The translations under genes and the position numbers were made by a program. The notes below the pieces were generated by a model. That model ran no database searches. It was not told where the DNA came from and saw only the letters and a program-made list of their open reading frames with translations. Positions 25,050 through 34,328 of a stretch of 64,000 nucleotides of DNA are shown here, one piece after another (position 1 is the stretch's first letter; the number at the start of each line of letters is the position of its first letter). The stretch covers positions 62,001 to 126,000 of the forward strand of contig CASFJK010000001.1 in NCBI GenBank assembly GCA_949295025.1. The letters are read 5' to 3'. The stretch comes from an uncultured Pseudomonadota bacterium. Its GTDB lineage: Bacteria > Pseudomonadota > Alphaproteobacteria > RF32 > CAG-239.

Positions 25050-27806
25050 CTAATGGGCTTGGGTCCAGTCATCGCCGATACCGACTTCAGCCACAAAAGG
25101 CACGGCTAAGTCTACCACGCTTTCCATGGTCTTTTTTATCATCGAGGCGGCTTTTTCCACCTCATCTGTTGGTGCTTCAAAAACCAACTCATCGTGCACT
25201 TGCAAGAGCATTTTGGTCTTATATCCACCCTCTTCCAACTCTCTTTGCACAGCAATCATCGCGCGTTTGATGATATCTGCCGCACCGCCTTGAATCGGCG
25301 CATTGATGGCAGCTCTTTCAGCATTGGCAACAATGCGTTTATTTTTATCATTAATGCCCATAATTGAGCATTTGCGCCCGAAAGGCGTCATGACATAGCC
25401 ATATTGATGGGCAAACATGGTGGTTTGTTCCATATATTTTTTAATCTCAGGCATTTGAGCAAAATAAGCATCAATATATTTCTTAGCTTCTTCATTGCTG
25501 ACATCAATTTGTTTGGCCAAGCCATATTGTGAAATGCCGTAAACAATGCCGAAATTGATAGCTTTGGCATGGCGGCGCATATTGGTATCCACTTCTTCAT
25601 AAGGCACGCCGAAAACTTTTGCGGCGGTGGCGGCGTGAATGTCTATGCCTTGTTCAAAAGCGTGTTTCAAGCCCTTAACATCGGCAACAGATGCGAGCAA
25701 GCGCAACTCAACTTGTGAATAGTCGGAAGCAATTATTTTATGCCCCGGTTTGGCAATAAAGCATTCTCGGATTTTTTTGCCTTCTTCACTTCTAATCGGA
25801 ATATTTTGCAAATTGGGGTTAGAAGAGGCCAAACGACCGGTATTCACCACGGTTTGGTTAAAAGTTGTATGCAAGCGGCTGTCTTTATCTAACAAATTGA
25901 GCAAAGCATCGGTATAAGTGGATTTGAGTTTGCTAAAGCCGCGCCAATCCAAAATTTTGGCGGCAAGTAAATTGCCCTCGGCAGCCAAATTTTCTAAAAC
26001 ATCGGCTCCGGTTTGCCATGCGCCGGTTGCGGTTTTCTTACCTTTAGCCCCGAGTTTGCCAAACAAAATTTCGCCAATTTGTTTGGGTGAGCCAATGTTA
26101 AATTCTTCTCCGGCAAGTTTATAAATTTCTTGCTCGTATTCCTTCAATTTTTTATCAAACTCTTGGCTCAGGTTCATGAGCTTTTGTTTATCAACCATCA
26201 CGCCTTGTTTTTCCATTTTTTGCAAAATGGCAATCAGCGGACGGTCATAGTTTTCATAAACGGCAATTTTTTTCTCTTTTATCAATCTTGGCTTCAAAAC
26301 ATTATACAAACGCAAGGTGATATCGGCATCTTCGGCGGCATAGTCCAAAGCCTTGTCCAAAGGCACATAGTCAAAGGTGATTTTATCTTTGCCGGTGCCG
26401 CAAACATCTTCATAATGAATGGTTTTATAAGATAAAAACTTTTCTGCCAGTTCATCCATGCCGTGTCCATGCTCGGAGCTATCCAAGTCATAAGATAAAA
26501 CAGCCGTATCCTCAATCGGGAAAATCTCTTTGTCTTCGCCTATCACTTGCGCAAAGAAGTGCATATCAAATTTGATATTATGGCCGATTTTCAAAATGCT
26601 CTTATCGGTCATAATCGGGGCTAAATGTTTGGCAACGGTGGCAAAATCAAGCTGTTTGATTTCATCGCTTTCCAAAGCAAACAAATCACGATTTTGAGAT
26701 TTATGCTTCAAAGGCACATAGCAAGCCTCGCCCTCTTCTACCGCCATGGAAAAGCCGACGATTTTATCAAAAGTGGGGTCAATGCCGGTGGTTTCGGTAT
26801 CAAAAGCAAAGGCTCCTTTGTTTTTTATCAAATCCGCCCAGCGCATTAAGCTTTGCTCATCTTGCACCAGCTCATAGTGCTTTTCCACCTCTTTAAATAC
26901 GGTGTTCAGGTCTTGATTTTCCTCATCTGGCAGGCTGTTGCATCTAACCTCTGCCCAGCGCTGCAAGCGTGGTTTTAAGCTCAAAAAACCATATAAATCG
27001 ACAAACTTTTCAATATCTTCAAACACCGGTTTGTGGCAGGCATAAGCCTCAATATCTTTTTCTACCGGAACATCTTTTTTCAAGGTAACAAGTTGCAAAG
27101 AAATGAGCGCGTTTTCTTTGTTTTCAAGCAAAGTTTCTCGTCTTTTGTTTTGCTTAATCTCTCCGGCGCGGTCTAACACCTCTTGCAAGGAACCAAACTC
27201 ATTAACGAGCTGTGCCGCAGTTTTCAAACCAATTCCGGGGACGCCGGGGACATTATCAATGCTATCTCCAGCCAAAGCCTGAACATCGACCACTTTATCG
27301 GGATAAACGCCGAATTTTTCTTTCACATCTTCGGGAGTGAAAAACTTATCTTTCATCGGGTCATAAAAGCGAACACCGGGGCGAATCAGCTGCATTAAAT
27401 CTTTATCAGCAGAAACGACAACCACCTCATAACCTTTATTCAAAGCCTGTTCGGCATAGGTGGCAATCAAATCATCCGCCTCATAGCCTTCCATCTCAAG
27501 TTGGTTTAGGTTCAAAGCCTTAACAGCTTCTCTTATTATCGGAAATTGGGGAATCAGCTCTTCGGGAATCTCTTTTCTGGTGCCTTTATATTCTGGAAAA
27601 AACTCGTTGCGGAAATTTTGCCTTTTGGCATCAAACAAAACCAAAGAATAATCACAAGGGATATTCTGCGTTAAACGCAAAAACATATTGGTAAAACCAT
27701 AAACGGCATTGACCGGAACACCATCCGGCGAGGTTAAATTAGGAATACCGTAAAAAGCTCTGAAAATATAGCCCGAGCCATCAACCAAACAAACCGTTTT
27801 AGTCAT
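25050..27806 (-). CDS. polA: DNA polymerase I
   Basis: This 918-residue polymerase has all three domains. The 5'-3' exonuclease is at about 1-290 (CLVDGSGYIFRAFYG, VSADKDLMQL, PGVPGIGLKTAAQL). The 3'-5' exonuclease starts near 315 with FAFDTETTGIDP, which keeps the catalytic Asp-Glu pair. The polymerase domain follows, with ASDYSQVELRLLAS (motif A), RRHAKAINFGIVYGIS (motif B) and LLQVHDELVFE (motif C). It fills gaps in repair and removes Okazaki primers. Proofreading residues are present, unlike in some bacterial Pol I proteins. The ATG at 27806 has a good AGGAGG-like site upstream. A small ribbon-helix-helix gene lies 34 bp upstream on the same strand. Confidence 0.97.
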   Translation of the reverse strand: MTKTVCLVDGSGYIFRAFYGIPNLTSPDGVPVNAVYGFTNMFLRLTQNIPCDYSLVLFDAKRQNFRNEFFPEYKGTRKEIPEELIPQFPIIREAVKALNLNQLEMEGYEADDLIATYAEQALNKGYEVVVVSADKDLMQLIRPGVRFYDPMKDKFFTPEDVKEKFGVYPDKVVDVQALAGDSIDNVPGVPGIGLKTAAQLVNEFGSLQEVLDRAGEIKQNKRRETLLENKENALISLQLVTLKKDVPVEKDIEAYACHKPVFEDIEKFVDLYGFLSLKPRLQRWAEVRCNSLPDEENQDLNTVFKEVEKHYELVQDEQSLMRWADLIKNKGAFAFDTETTGIDPTFDKIVGFSMAVEEGEACYVPLKHKSQNRDLFALESDEIKQLDFATVAKHLAPIMTDKSILKIGHNIKFDMHFFAQVIGEDKEIFPIEDTAVLSYDLDSSEHGHGMDELAEKFLSYKTIHYEDVCGTGKDKITFDYVPLDKALDYAAEDADITLRLYNVLKPRLIKEKKIAVYENYDRPLIAILQKMEKQGVMVDKQKLMNLSQEFDKKLKEYEQEIYKLAGEEFNIGSPKQIGEILFGKLGAKGKKTATGAWQTGADVLENLAAEGNLLAAKILDWRGFSKLKSTYTDALLNLLDKDSRLHTTFNQTVVNTGRLASSNPNLQNIPIRSEEGKKIRECFIAKPGHKIIASDYSQVELRLLASVADVKGLKHAFEQGIDIHAATAAKVFGVPYEEVDTNMRRHAKAINFGIVYGISQYGLAKQIDVSNEEAKKYIDAYFAQMPEIKKYMEQTTMFAHQYGYVMTPFGRKCSIMGINDKNKRIVANAERAAINAPIQGGAADIIKRAMIAVQRELEEGGYKTKMLLQVHDELVFEAPTDEVEKAASMIKKTMESVVDLAVPFVAEVGIGDDWTQAH

Positions 27807-27840
27807 TTTTCCTCCTGCTTGTGCCAGTAGGATTTAAAAC

Positions 27841-28041
27841 TTATTCACCAATGGATAAAAAGAATGAGCGTTCCAAATTGTCTACCGAGCATAAATCGGT
27901 TTTATAAACATCTTCATAATCTTCAACATAAGCTGAAAGTGCAGATAAGGCAACTTCATTTACATTTTGACCGCTTTTCTCGGCGATTTTTGCTAATTTT
28001 TGCAACAAATCTTCATTAATTTTAAGAGAAATGTCTGTCAT
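27841..28041 (-). CDS. Ribbon-helix-helix (CopG/Arc-type) DNA-binding protein
   Basis: At 66 residues this is a short RHH domain. MTDISLKINEDLLQKLAKIA is a beta strand followed by helix 1, GQNVNEVALSALSAYVED gives the turn and helix 2, and a variable acidic tail follows. Such proteins bind DNA as dimers and are often antitoxins or autoregulators. No toxin gene is adjacent: polA is 34 bp downstream and the PBP gene is divergent, 101 bp away. It may be a solitary regulator, possibly of polA or itself, or an orphaned antitoxin. The short length and lack of a partner make the function uncertain. Confidence 0.65.
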   Translation of the reverse strand: MTDISLKINEDLLQKLAKIAEKSGQNVNEVALSALSAYVEDYEDVYKTDLCSVDNLERSFFLSIGE

Positions 28042-28142
28042 AAAATGTTCCTTAATCTTTTGATGTTAAAACTTTATGTTATCTATGAACATTGTTTTAA
28101 AATATTTTGCGAATCTGCGCAAGGATAAAAAAGGGGCGAATC

Positions 28143-29945
28143 GTGGCAAAAGCTAAGAAAAAGACAACAAAAAAGAAAAAAAGAGAGTCAAAACAGAAGG
28201 TTAAGAATCGGCACATTAAGTTAAAAATTTTTGCCGGCTTGGTGATAACTTTTTTGCTCTATATTGGCTATTGTATCATCACTCTTCCTAACATTGAAGA
28301 GGCGGTTAATCGCACCCGTCAACCCTCTACAACCATTACCGCCGAAAACGGTAATGAAGTCACCACTTTCGGCAGTGTTTATTCGGAAGTGATTACCGTT
28401 GACGAGCTTCCTCCTTACGTGATTGATGCCATTCTCTCCACCGAAGACAGACGTTTTTATTCGCACTTTGGGTTTGATGCCATTTCCTTTACGCGCGCCA
28501 TGCTGACCAATATGTTCCTCGGTCGTTACGCGCAAGGAGGAAGCACCATCACACAGCAAGTAGCAAAGAACTTGTTCTTAACCCCAAACAAAAACATCAA
28601 ACGCAAAACCCAAGAATTGTTGCTTGCTTTTTGGCTCGAATCTAAATTTACCAAAGACCAAATTTTGGCTCTTTATCTGAACCGCGTTTATTTGGGAGCA
28701 GGAACATACGGCATTGAGGCAGCCAGCCAGAAATATTTTCAAAAATCTTCTCGCGACCTCAACCTCAAGGAAGCAGCCGTGATTGCCGGTATGCTTAAAG
28801 CTCCGTCGCGATACAACCCGATTGCCTCGGAAGAACGAGCATTAGAGCGAGCCAAAGTTGTTCTCAACAATATGGTTGATAATGACAAAATTACACAAAT
28901 GCAGGCGGACAATGCTCTCAAAATGCGCCTTGGTCCCGAAAAGAAATATAATGTGAAAGACGCCATGCATTTTGCTGATTGGGTTTATAACGACGTTAAC
29001 TCTTATATCGGCGAACGCACCAATGATATTTATGTTTTAACCACGCTTGACCAAGATTTGCAGCAAGCAGCATCAGACATTTTAGAAACCACCATCAATA
29101 AATATGCAGATACACGTAACGTGCACCAAGGGGCGATTGTGATTATGGACAAGAGCGGCGGCATTAAAGCTATGGTCGGCGGTGTGGATTATGCCAAAAG
29201 TCAGTTCAACCGCGCCACTCAGGCTTTGCGCCAACCTGGGTCATCTTTCAAGACATTTGTTTACCTTACGGCTTTGCAAGAAGGTTTTTCGGCGGAAGAT
29301 AAAATTATGGACTCTCCACTTTCTATCGGCAAATGGAAGCCTGAAAATGCCGACCGCAAATATCACGGTGAAGTAACCCTAACACAGGCTTTGGCTCATT
29401 CTTATAACCTTGCGACCATTCACCTTTCAGAAATGCTCAACCGCAGCGATATCATTAAAAACGCGCATCGTATGGGTATTTCCACCGAAATTGAAAATTC
29501 TCCGGCAATTGCACTCGGAACCTCAGAAGTGAAAGTGATGGATATGGCCACAGCTTATACCACGCTTGCCAACGGCGGTTATGCCGTTATTCCATACGCC
29601 ATTAAGGAAATTTATACCAAAGATGGGTATCAACTCTATCAAAGAAACATTGACGACGAGAATCAAATTCTTGATAAACGTGATGTTGAACAACTGACTT
29701 ATATGTTGCAAGAAGTTATCTCCACAGGTACTGGAAAACGTGCGCGAATCAACGGATTTGCCGCAGGGAAAACCGGAACCAGCCAAGATAATCGCGATGC
29801 ATGGTTTGTGGGCTTTACTGATAATCTGATTGCCGCCGTTTGGCTTGGAAATGACGATAACTCGCCAATGAAAAATGTTTCAGGTTCTAACCTACCTGCC
29901 GAAATTTGGCAAAAAATCATGATAACAGCAGCAAAACTTAATTAG
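28143..29945 (+). CDS. Penicillin-binding protein 1A (bifunctional class A PBP)
   Basis: The GTG at 28143, 6 bp after AAGGGG, gives about 600 residues; the longer TTG-started frame lacks such a site. A Lys-rich cytoplasmic tail precedes one membrane helix (LKIFAGLVITFLLYIGYCII). The glycosyltransferase domain has ILSTEDRRFYSHFG with the catalytic Glu and QGGSTITQQVAKNLFL. The transpeptidase has SSFK (SxxK) in RQPGSSFKTFVYLTA, SYN in HSYNLATIHL and KTG in AAGKTGTSQDN. It polymerises and cross-links peptidoglycan. It is shorter than E. coli PBP1A (about 850) because the inserted middle domain is absent. An LpoA-type lipoprotein at 42451 could be related to it, but this is speculative. Confidence 0.93.
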   Translation: MAKAKKKTTKKKKRESKQKVKNRHIKLKIFAGLVITFLLYIGYCIITLPNIEEAVNRTRQPSTTITAENGNEVTTFGSVYSEVITVDELPPYVIDAILSTEDRRFYSHFGFDAISFTRAMLTNMFLGRYAQGGSTITQQVAKNLFLTPNKNIKRKTQELLLAFWLESKFTKDQILALYLNRVYLGAGTYGIEAASQKYFQKSSRDLNLKEAAVIAGMLKAPSRYNPIASEERALERAKVVLNNMVDNDKITQMQADNALKMRLGPEKKYNVKDAMHFADWVYNDVNSYIGERTNDIYVLTTLDQDLQQAASDILETTINKYADTRNVHQGAIVIMDKSGGIKAMVGGVDYAKSQFNRATQALRQPGSSFKTFVYLTALQEGFSAEDKIMDSPLSIGKWKPENADRKYHGEVTLTQALAHSYNLATIHLSEMLNRSDIIKNAHRMGISTEIENSPAIALGTSEVKVMDMATAYTTLANGGYAVIPYAIKEIYTKDGYQLYQRNIDDENQILDKRDVEQLTYMLQEVISTGTGKRARINGFAAGKTGTSQDNRDAWFVGFTDNLIAAVWLGNDDNSPMKNVSGSNLPAEIWQKIMITAAKLN

Positions 29946-29955
29946 GACAAAGTTT

Positions 29956-30114
29956 ATGAAAAAAATTCTCACACTATTTGTCATTATCTTTCTCTGCTTG
30001 GGTGCCATCTTTTTGCTTGGCATGCTGCAGGATGAAGAACAAGCCGAAACTTTAAACTCTTTGCAAAGCAGCCCGATGAAGATTTCGGTCTTAAAAAACT
30101 TTTATAAATTATAA
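29956..30114 (+). CDS. Small membrane protein (52 residues)
   Basis: A short frame beginning MKKILTLFVIIFLCLGAIFL follows the PBP stop by 10 bp with AGGA 8 bp upstream. The first 25 residues form one hydrophobic segment, an uncleaved anchor or signal sequence; no lipobox is clear. The tail (DEEQAETLNSLQSSPMKIS) is polar. The tight spacing suggests translation with the PBP. The function is unknown. Confidence rests on the ribosome-binding site, the spacing and the well-formed membrane segment rather than on homology. Confidence 0.55.
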   Translation: MKKILTLFVIIFLCLGAIFLLGMLQDEEQAETLNSLQSSPMKISVLKNFYKL

Positions 30115-30192
30115 AAAAGATAGTGCTTTTTTGTTCAAAATATTTATATATAATACGCAGAAGATTGATTTGATTTTGTAAAAGGAAAAATA

Positions 30193-31725
30193 ATGACTCA
30201 AAAACCTGTTATGTTGCTCGTCCTTGACGGATGGGGATATCGTGAAAAAATTACTCAAGATAATGCCATTGAACAAGGTATTACACCAAACTGGCATAAT
30301 CTTTTGAAAACTTGCCCGCACTGTTTTGTTGAAACCTCTGGTCTTTCCGTTGGTTTACCCGATGGTCAAATGGGAAACTCTGAAGTAGGACACATGAACT
30401 TGGGTGCTGGTCGCGTTGTTATGCAAGACTTGCCGCGCATTGACCAAGCCATTAAAGATGGTTCTTTTGCTAAGAATCCGGTTTTGAATGAACTTATCAA
30501 TACCCTTAAAGCTAATGGCAAAGCTTGTCATGTGATGGGCTTGATGAGCCCAGGTGGTGTTCACTCCACTCAAGACCATATTGTTGCTGCTTGCAAAGTT
30601 TTGAACGACAACGGTATTACCACTTGTGTTCACGCTTTCTTAGATGGTCGTGATACTCCACCGCAATCTGCCGTTGATTTTGTGGCTGAATTTGAAAAAT
30701 CTATCGCTAACATGGCTCATGTTAAACTTGCTACTATTGAAGGTCGTTTCTATGCCATGGACAGAGATAAACGTTGGGATAGAATTGAACTTGCTTACAA
30801 CAATATGGCTTTTGCCGAAGGTAAAAAATATGCTTCTTCTGATGAAGCTATCAAAGCTTCTTATGCCGCAGGCGTTAATGATGAATTCGTTGTTCCTTGC
30901 GTTGTCGGCAATTATCAAGGTATGCAAGATGGCGATGCCGTTTTGATGATGAACTTCCGTGCCGACCGAGCTCGTGAAATTCTTTATGCTTTGGCTGATA
31001 AAGATTTTACCGGTTTTGCCCGCAAGAAAACAATTCAAACTTCTATCAATGTTGGTTTGACTGAATATTCCGTTGACCACCAGCGCTTTATGAAAACCAT
31101 GTTTGGTCCAGAAGCCTTGACAAACATTTTTGGTGAAGTTGTTTCTAACCATGGTTTGACCCAACTCCGTATTGCCGAAACCGAAAAATATGCTCACGTT
31201 ACATTCTTCTTCAATGGTGGTGAAGAACGTGAGTTCAAAGGCGAAGAGAGAATCCTTGTTCCTTCTCCGAAAGTTGCCACTTATGACCTTAAACCGGAAA
31301 TGAGTGTTTATGAAGTGACCGAAAAATTGGTTGACGCTATTGAAAACAAACGCTTTGACGCAATTATCTGCAACTTCGCCAATGGTGACATGGTTGGTCA
31401 TACCGGTATTATGGAAGCTGCTCTCAAAGCTGTTGCCGCCGTTGATGAATGCTTGGGCAAAGTGGTTGATGCCATTAAAAAAGTTGGTGGTGTGCTCTTT
31501 GTTACTGCAGACCACGGCAACGTTGAAAAAATGGTTGATGAAAAAACCGGTGCTCCTTACACCGCTCACACCGTTGGCAAGGTTCAAGGTGTTTTGGTTA
31601 ACTGCCAAACCCCAATTAAAGGCTTGCATGACGGTAAACTCGCAGATATTGCACCAACTTTGCTTGAACTTCTCAACATTGAAAAACCGGCCGAAATGAA
31701 TGGTAATTCTTTGATTGAAAAATAA
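30193..31725 (+). CDS. gpmI: 2,3-bisphosphoglycerate-independent phosphoglycerate mutase
   Basis: At 510 residues this is the typical length. It interconverts 3- and 2-phosphoglycerate in glycolysis using two metal ions and a phosphoserine. The alkaline-phosphatase-like landmarks are present: LLVLDGWGYRE with the first metal Asp, QMGNSEVGHMNLGAGR with the catalytic Ser, MNFRADRAREI, FANGDMVGHTGIMEAALKA, and VTADHGNVE with the metal-binding DH. A perfect TATAAT lies at 30149-30154 but without a good -35. GGAAAAATA precedes the ATG. It heads the conserved gpmI-envC-ctpA-deacetylase-rppH run. A long antisense frame over it is an artefact of its regular codon use. Confidence 0.97.
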   Translation: MTQKPVMLLVLDGWGYREKITQDNAIEQGITPNWHNLLKTCPHCFVETSGLSVGLPDGQMGNSEVGHMNLGAGRVVMQDLPRIDQAIKDGSFAKNPVLNELINTLKANGKACHVMGLMSPGGVHSTQDHIVAACKVLNDNGITTCVHAFLDGRDTPPQSAVDFVAEFEKSIANMAHVKLATIEGRFYAMDRDKRWDRIELAYNNMAFAEGKKYASSDEAIKASYAAGVNDEFVVPCVVGNYQGMQDGDAVLMMNFRADRAREILYALADKDFTGFARKKTIQTSINVGLTEYSVDHQRFMKTMFGPEALTNIFGEVVSNHGLTQLRIAETEKYAHVTFFFNGGEEREFKGEERILVPSPKVATYDLKPEMSVYEVTEKLVDAIENKRFDAIICNFANGDMVGHTGIMEAALKAVAAVDECLGKVVDAIKKVGGVLFVTADHGNVEKMVDEKTGAPYTAHTVGKVQGVLVNCQTPIKGLHDGKLADIAPTLLELLNIEKPAEMNGNSLIEK

Positions 31726-31739
31726 GTAAAGGAAAAAGA

Positions 31740-33002
31740 TTGAAAACAAAGGCGGTCATAACATTTACTCTTGCTTTGTTGTTTGTTTTTGCAAACGCAA
31801 ATTTTAATGCTATGGCCGCCAAAGTTTCCAAACAAGAATTGGAGCGCATGGAAAAACAAGTGGAGCTCCAAAACAAAGAACACCAAAAACTTAAAGAACA
31901 AGCTTCAAAAATTAATAAAGAGCTCTCGGAAGTCAGCGCCGAGATGATTCAAACCGCTAAAAAAATTCAAAATAATGAAGATAAAATTTCTTCAATGGAA
32001 AAGCAACTCAAGGATTTGAAACAAGAGCTCAAAGATGCCGAAGAAGGCTTTTTGTCTCAAGATCAACACCTGATTAAAACCCTTTCTGCATTGCAAAACT
32101 TGGCTCTTAAGCCGACAGAAGCTTTATTCGTGCAACCACTTACTCCAGTGGAAACTATTCGTAGTGCCATTTTGCTTAGGGAATCTGTTCCGTATCTGGA
32201 AGATAATGCCAGCAATATACGAAAAAGACTGGCAGATATAAAAAACAAAAAGACTCAAATTGAAAAACAAGTTGCCAAAATTACATCCCAAAAACATCAG
32301 CTCGAGCAAGAGCATGAAAATATGAAAATTTTGGTACAGAAAAAATCTAAACTCAGAAATAAAATTGAAATTCAAACAGCTCAAGCCAAAAAGAAAGTGG
32401 AAAAACTTGCTTCTCAAGCCAATGACTTGCGAGACCTCTTAAACAAACTTGAAAAAGAACGTCGCATCAAAGAACAAAAAGAGGCCGCAGAGCGCAAACG
32501 TTTGGCTCAATTGCGCGCCGAAGAAGAGAAAAAATTGGCTGAACAGAAAAAACTTGAACAAGCTCAAAGAGCTGACTTGATTAAATATTCTTCCGATATT
32601 ATAAAAGATGTAGGAAAAGCTTTTGTAAAAGCTAAAGGAAAATTGCCTTTGCCTGCCAGAGGTTCAATCGTGGCTACTTTTGGTGAAGAAAAAAACAAAG
32701 GCGTGGTTAACAAAGGAATTATTATTAAAACACGTAATATGGCTCAGGTCATTTCACCGTTTGACGGTTCGGTCATTTTTGCCGGTCCTTTCCGTGGATA
32801 TGGTAATATGATTATTATTGAACATGGATCCGGTTATTTGACTTTGCTAGCCGGTTTGGAAGATATTGACTGCGAACTCGGGCAAATGCTTCTTGCCGGA
32901 GAACCTATCGGTCAAATGCCTGATAGTCGCGATGCAAAACTTTATGTAGAATTGCGTCGTAATAATCAGCCGATTGATCCGATGATTTGGTATACTAACT
33001 AG
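31740..33002 (+). CDS. envC: EnvC-like murein hydrolase activator (degenerate M23 domain)
   Basis: This 420-residue protein starts at TTG 31740, 7 bp after AAAGGA. A signal peptide (KTKAVITFTLALLFVFANANF) is followed by a long coiled coil rich in Lys, Glu and Gln (about 30-280). A C-terminal LytM/M23 fold covers about 295-420. In that fold the usual zinc ligands are replaced: the HxGxD position reads NKGIIIK and the HxH position reads YVELRR. It is therefore probably inactive as a peptidase and works as an activator of amidases at the division site, as EnvC does. It lies between gpmI and ctpA, a common alphaproteobacterial order. Confidence 0.87.
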   Translation: MKTKAVITFTLALLFVFANANFNAMAAKVSKQELERMEKQVELQNKEHQKLKEQASKINKELSEVSAEMIQTAKKIQNNEDKISSMEKQLKDLKQELKDAEEGFLSQDQHLIKTLSALQNLALKPTEALFVQPLTPVETIRSAILLRESVPYLEDNASNIRKRLADIKNKKTQIEKQVAKITSQKHQLEQEHENMKILVQKKSKLRNKIEIQTAQAKKKVEKLASQANDLRDLLNKLEKERRIKEQKEAAERKRLAQLRAEEEKKLAEQKKLEQAQRADLIKYSSDIIKDVGKAFVKAKGKLPLPARGSIVATFGEEKNKGVVNKGIIIKTRNMAQVISPFDGSVIFAGPFRGYGNMIIIEHGSGYLTLLAGLEDIDCELGQMLLAGEPIGQMPDSRDAKLYVELRRNNQPIDPMIWYTN

Positions 33003-33017
33003 TGACTGGAATTGAAA

Positions 33018-34316
33018 ATGAAAAACAAATGGTCGATTTTTACAGCTTCTCTGATTTCTGCTTCTATATTCTTTTCTCCGGCTTTTGCCGCTACAGATGC
33101 AAAAGAAAAAGAGAATCCTGCCGATACTTATGAAATGCTTAACCTATTTGGTGAGGTTTTGGAAAGGACAAAAACTTCTTACGTTGAAGATGTGACTGAT
33201 AAAAAACTCATTGAATCGGCCTTAAACGGAATGCTCGTTTCTCTTGACCCTCATTCTAGTTATTTAGATGAGCAAAGTTTTAAGTATATGAATGAACAAA
33301 CTAAAGGTAAATTTGGTGGTTTGGGCATTGAAGTCACTATGGAAAATAATGTTGTTAAAGTGGTTTCTCCAATTGATGATACTCCGGCATCCAAAGCCGG
33401 TTTGAAGCCTAATGACTATATTACCCACATTAATGGAGAACAAGTGGTTGGTATGAGCCTTAATGATGCCGTTGATAAAATGCGTGGTAAAATAGGCACA
33501 AAAGTAAAATTGACCATTAGACGCGCCAATGAAAAACCTTTTGATGTGACCTTAAAACGCGAAGAAATCAAAATTCAATCCGTTAAATCAGAAATCAAAG
33601 CTGATGATGTGGCTTATATTCGCATCACTTCTTTCTCTGAAGATACTGATAAAATGATTGAAAAAGACTACAACAAAATAAAGAAACAACTTAAAGGAAA
33701 TCCTGCCGGTATTGTTTTAGATGTTCGTAACAACCCCGGTGGTTTGTTGGATCAGGCCGTTAATGTTTCCGACTTGTTTTTAGACCAAGGAGAAATTGTT
33801 TCAACCCGCTCAAAAAATCCGGCTGATACAGTTAAATATACTGCCACAGAAGGAGATATTGCTAAGGGTTTACCGATTGTGGTTTTAGTTAACGATGGTT
33901 CAGCTTCGGCTTCTGAGATTGTGGCCGGTGCTTTGCAAGACCATAAACGCGCCATTATCTTGGGTGAAAAAACCTTCGGCAAAGGCTCTGTTCAAACTGT
34001 GATTCCTCTTGGAAAATATGGTGCTATGCGTTTGACAACTGCTCGCTATTATACACCATCGGGTCGTTCTATCCAAGCCACAGGAATCATGCCCGATGTG
34101 GAAGTTAAGCCAGCAAAAATTGAAGAAATTGATAAAGGAATGAACTTTAGCGAAGCTGAGTTTGGAAACGCTTTGAAAAATGATGCTCAGAATGTTACTC
34201 AAAACAAAACAACCAAGCAAGATGCTTCTTTGAAAAAAGATTATCAACTTTCAAGAGCTGTTGACTTGGTAAAAGCCTTAAATATTTACAAATCCGGTTT
34301 TGAGACTCAAAAATAG
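33018..34316 (+). CDS. ctpA: C-terminal processing serine peptidase (S41)
   Basis: The ATG at 33018, 7 bp after GGA, gives 432 residues; a TTG two codons earlier is less likely. A signal peptide (KNKWSIFTASLISASIFFSPAFA) directs it to the periplasm. The PDZ domain covers about 90-185 (GGLGIEVTMENNVVKVVSP, AGLKPNDYITHING). The S41 core follows. The catalytic pair is S297 in GSASASEIVAGAL and K322 in GEKTFGKGSVQ, 25 residues apart as in Tsp/Prc. It cleaves envelope proteins from their C-terminus. EnvC upstream and the deacetylase downstream suggest a peptidoglycan-remodelling unit. Confidence 0.95.
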   Translation: MKNKWSIFTASLISASIFFSPAFAATDAKEKENPADTYEMLNLFGEVLERTKTSYVEDVTDKKLIESALNGMLVSLDPHSSYLDEQSFKYMNEQTKGKFGGLGIEVTMENNVVKVVSPIDDTPASKAGLKPNDYITHINGEQVVGMSLNDAVDKMRGKIGTKVKLTIRRANEKPFDVTLKREEIKIQSVKSEIKADDVAYIRITSFSEDTDKMIEKDYNKIKKQLKGNPAGIVLDVRNNPGGLLDQAVNVSDLFLDQGEIVSTRSKNPADTVKYTATEGDIAKGLPIVVLVNDGSASASEIVAGALQDHKRAIILGEKTFGKGSVQTVIPLGKYGAMRLTTARYYTPSGRSIQATGIMPDVEVKPAKIEEIDKGMNFSEAEFGNALKNDAQNVTQNKTTKQDASLKKDYQLSRAVDLVKALNIYKSGFETQK

Positions 34317-34328
34317 ACGGAGGAAAAG

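Noticed and set aside
30124..30154. Full promoter before gpmI
   Set aside because: A perfect TATAAT is present at 30149-30154, but no acceptable -35 box lies 16-18 bp upstream, so only the -10 match is noted in the gpmI entry.
30640..31749. 369-codon open frame on the minus strand
   Set aside because: It lies wholly antisense to gpmI, whose protein is conserved along its full length; the frame is a by-product of gpmI codon use and its translation is low-complexity Phe/Asn/His.
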